Source of the DNA: Candidatus Latescibacterota bacterium
GTDB lineage: Bacteria; Latescibacterota; MVCY01
Assembly (NCBI GenBank): GCA_030640765.1
Contig: DAOWIT010000107.1
Location: 1 to 7,020 of the forward strand
Direction of reading: 5' to 3'
Length of the DNA stretch: 7,020 bases
Part shown: one piece after another, positions 5,808-7,020 of the stretch
How positions within the stretch are numbered: the stretch's first letter is position 1
Layout: every line of letters begins with the position of its first letter
Notes under the pieces: model-generated
Database searches by the model: none
What the model saw: only the letters and a program-made list of their open reading frames with translations
Told to the model about the DNA's origin: nothing
Position numbers and translations under genes: made by a program

Positions 5808-6995
5808 ATGCTTCTTAAGGTGCTCTCGATAATGATTGTTTTTTTTACGGTTGGCTACGCTACTGCGCTGCTGGTGACTCTACTGGGGCTGTTTCGCCTA
5901 TCAGCAACTCCCAGACAGAAAGACCCCACCTTTTCTGTCTCCATTGTTATTCCAGTGAGAAATGAGGAACAGAATATCGGCAGATGCCTGGATTCACTTG
6001 TAAAACAGGATTACCCCAGAAAACTCTTGGAGATCATCGTAGTTGATGACCACTCCAGCGACCGCACTGCCGAGGTAGTTAATTCTCACCTGGGAGAGAA
6101 TGTTCAGCTGTTAAGTGCCAAAGAATCCTCCACTAAGGGCAAGAAGGCAGCAATAGAGATGGGCATAAGACACAGCCGGGGCGAACTTATTTTCACCACC
6201 GATGGCGATTGCGTCGTGCCTTTCACCTGGATCAAGGGGATGGTTAGCTATTTCTCTCCCGCCGTGGGGATGGTTGCAGGGCGCACAGAGTTCTCTCGAA
6301 CAGACGAGCATTCTCTGTTCCATAGATTACAGTCTCTGGAGTTCCTTGGTATTGTGGCCGCAGGGGCCGGGGCAATAGGCGCGGGAATCCCTGTCACCTG
6401 CAGTGGGAGTAACCTTGCTTACCGCAGAGAGGCATTCGAACAAACAGGAGGATTCGGGAAAGGAAAACGGTTGGTTTCCGGCGATGACGACATTTTGATG
6501 CAAGCTATCTATAAGAAAACGCCTTGGAAGGTTACTTTTGCTACCGTACCGGAAACTTTTGTGCAGACTCAACCGGCCGATAACATTGGTCTCTTCCTCC
6601 AGCAACGAGCACGTTGGGCATCAAAATGTGCCCACTATCCCCGAAAATGGCTGGTTGCGTTATTAGCAGTGATCTTTTTCTACTTCTGCTTGATGCTCTT
6701 TTCTCTTCCCTTTTCTATCCATCGCTTCTCCCAGTTCCCCGTCCCACTTATCTGTTTCTCACTGAAAGCAGCGGTGGATCTGACCGTTGTCTGGACTGGG
6801 TGCATTCTGTTTCGTCGCCTGGCCCTTCTTCCTTTTTTCCCGCTGGCCGAAATTTTCCATATCCCATACATTGTGTTGGTTTCAATCCTGGGGTTCTTCG
6901 GCAGGTTCAGTTGGAAGCAAAGAGAGGGAAAATGGACCAATCAAATAGGAAACCGCAAAGATCGTGGAGTTTCAGAAACCTGTAGGTTGGGTTGA
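5808..6995 (+). CDS. Membrane-bound family 2 glycosyltransferase
   Basis: Transfers sugar from a nucleotide-sugar donor on the cytoplasmic face of the membrane; related to processive and lipid-linked enzymes of the COG1215 type. Seen, numbered from ATG 5808: an N-terminal membrane helix at about 5-29. The GT-A start SIVIPVRNEEQNI follows, with the donor-binding pair D80-D81. The DGD metal motif is at 132-134, GSNLAYRREAF at about 200-210, GDDD (catalytic-base region) at 225-228, and the QQRARW motif of processive GT2 enzymes at 265-270. Three hydrophobic segments follow at about 281-303, 311-335 and 340-364. Length is 395 residues. The C-terminal tail after GKW is low in family-like features. 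The last four codons and the stop lie in the left arm of a palindromic repeat, so the original end may have been altered. It is divergent from the dehydrogenase gene. Product is unknown: a polysaccharide, glycolipid or carotenoid-type glycoside are all possible. Confidence 0.88.
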   Translation: MLLKVLSIMIVFFTVGYATALLVTLLGLFRLSATPRQKDPTFSVSIVIPVRNEEQNIGRCLDSLVKQDYPRKLLEIIVVDDHSSDRTAEVVNSHLGENVQLLSAKESSTKGKKAAIEMGIRHSRGELIFTTDGDCVVPFTWIKGMVSYFSPAVGMVAGRTEFSRTDEHSLFHRLQSLEFLGIVAAGAGAIGAGIPVTCSGSNLAYRREAFEQTGGFGKGKRLVSGDDDILMQAIYKKTPWKVTFATVPETFVQTQPADNIGLFLQQRARWASKCAHYPRKWLVALLAVIFFYFCLMLFSLPFSIHRFSQFPVPLICFSLKAAVDLTVVWTGCILFRRLALLPFFPLAEIFHIPYIVLVSILGFFGRFSWKQREGKWTNQIGNRKDRGVSETCRLG

Positions 6996-7015
6996 GGAAC
7001 GTAACCCAACCTACA
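6981..7015. repeat. 13-bp-stem palindrome at the glycosyltransferase end
   Basis: TGTAGGTTGGGTT (6981-6993) and AACCCAACCTACA (7003-7015) are perfectly complementary around the 9-nt loop GAGGAACGT. I recognise GTAGGTTGGGTT...AACCCAACCTAC as a common dispersed bacterial repeat type. The left arm encodes the last residues C-R-L-G, and the T of the stop codon is its final base. It may also act as a 3' hairpin on the mRNA; only five bases follow before the window ends, so a U-run cannot be judged. Confidence 0.75.
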
Positions 7016-7020
7016 AAACT

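Overview
The window is ordinary bacterial chromosome with about half G+C. Evidence for a bacterium is the strong AGGAGG-type ribosome binding sites, a sigma70-like promoter, and a peptide chain release factor 2 gene with a +1 recoding site. I cannot name the lineage. The density of short dispersed palindromes in the gaps resembles genomes of uncultivated or environmental bacteria (several candidate phyla, Desulfobacterota-like and Chloroflexota-like genomes), but that is an impression and not a placement.

Layout, left to right. Positions 1-313 hold no gene. They contain a likely intrinsic terminator for minus-strand transcripts, two tandem hairpin repeats, two C-rich/G-rich palindromes, and a 24-nt direct repeat whose second copy covers the end of prfB. 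From 314 to 5529 there are five genes, all on the minus strand. In transcription order they are a zinc-dependent medium-chain dehydrogenase (5529-4519), a UDP-glucuronate decarboxylase-like SDR enzyme (4447-3518), a DUF47/PhoU-like protein (3498-2824), a PiT phosphate transporter (2800-1574) and prfB (1424-314). The DUF47 and pit genes are tightly spaced, and the DUF47 ribosome binding site lies just after the decarboxylase stop codon, so these three genes are probably co-transcribed. A gap of 149 bp holding a 72-bp palindromic repeat separates pit from prfB. Positions 5530-5807 are a divergent promoter region. From 5808 to 6995 a membrane-bound family 2 glycosyltransferase runs on the plus strand. 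Its last codons and stop codon lie in a 13-bp-stem palindrome at the right edge.

How the genes work together. DUF47 plus PiT is a well-known low-affinity phosphate uptake pair. The decarboxylase (UDP-xylose-type nucleotide sugar supply), the polyol/alcohol-type dehydrogenase and the divergent processive-type glycosyltransferase suggest a cell-surface or exported glycan theme; that link is inference from proximity. PrfB is translation housekeeping.

The most notable observation is in prfB. The frameshift site that normally reads CUU UGA C reads CUU UAA C here, and the upstream Shine-Dalgarno-like stimulator is almost gone. UAA is read by both RF1 and RF2, so the usual RF2-specific autoregulation should be blunted. 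I found no CRISPR array, tRNA, rRNA, transposase, phage or defence genes, and no clear sign of a wholly new system.
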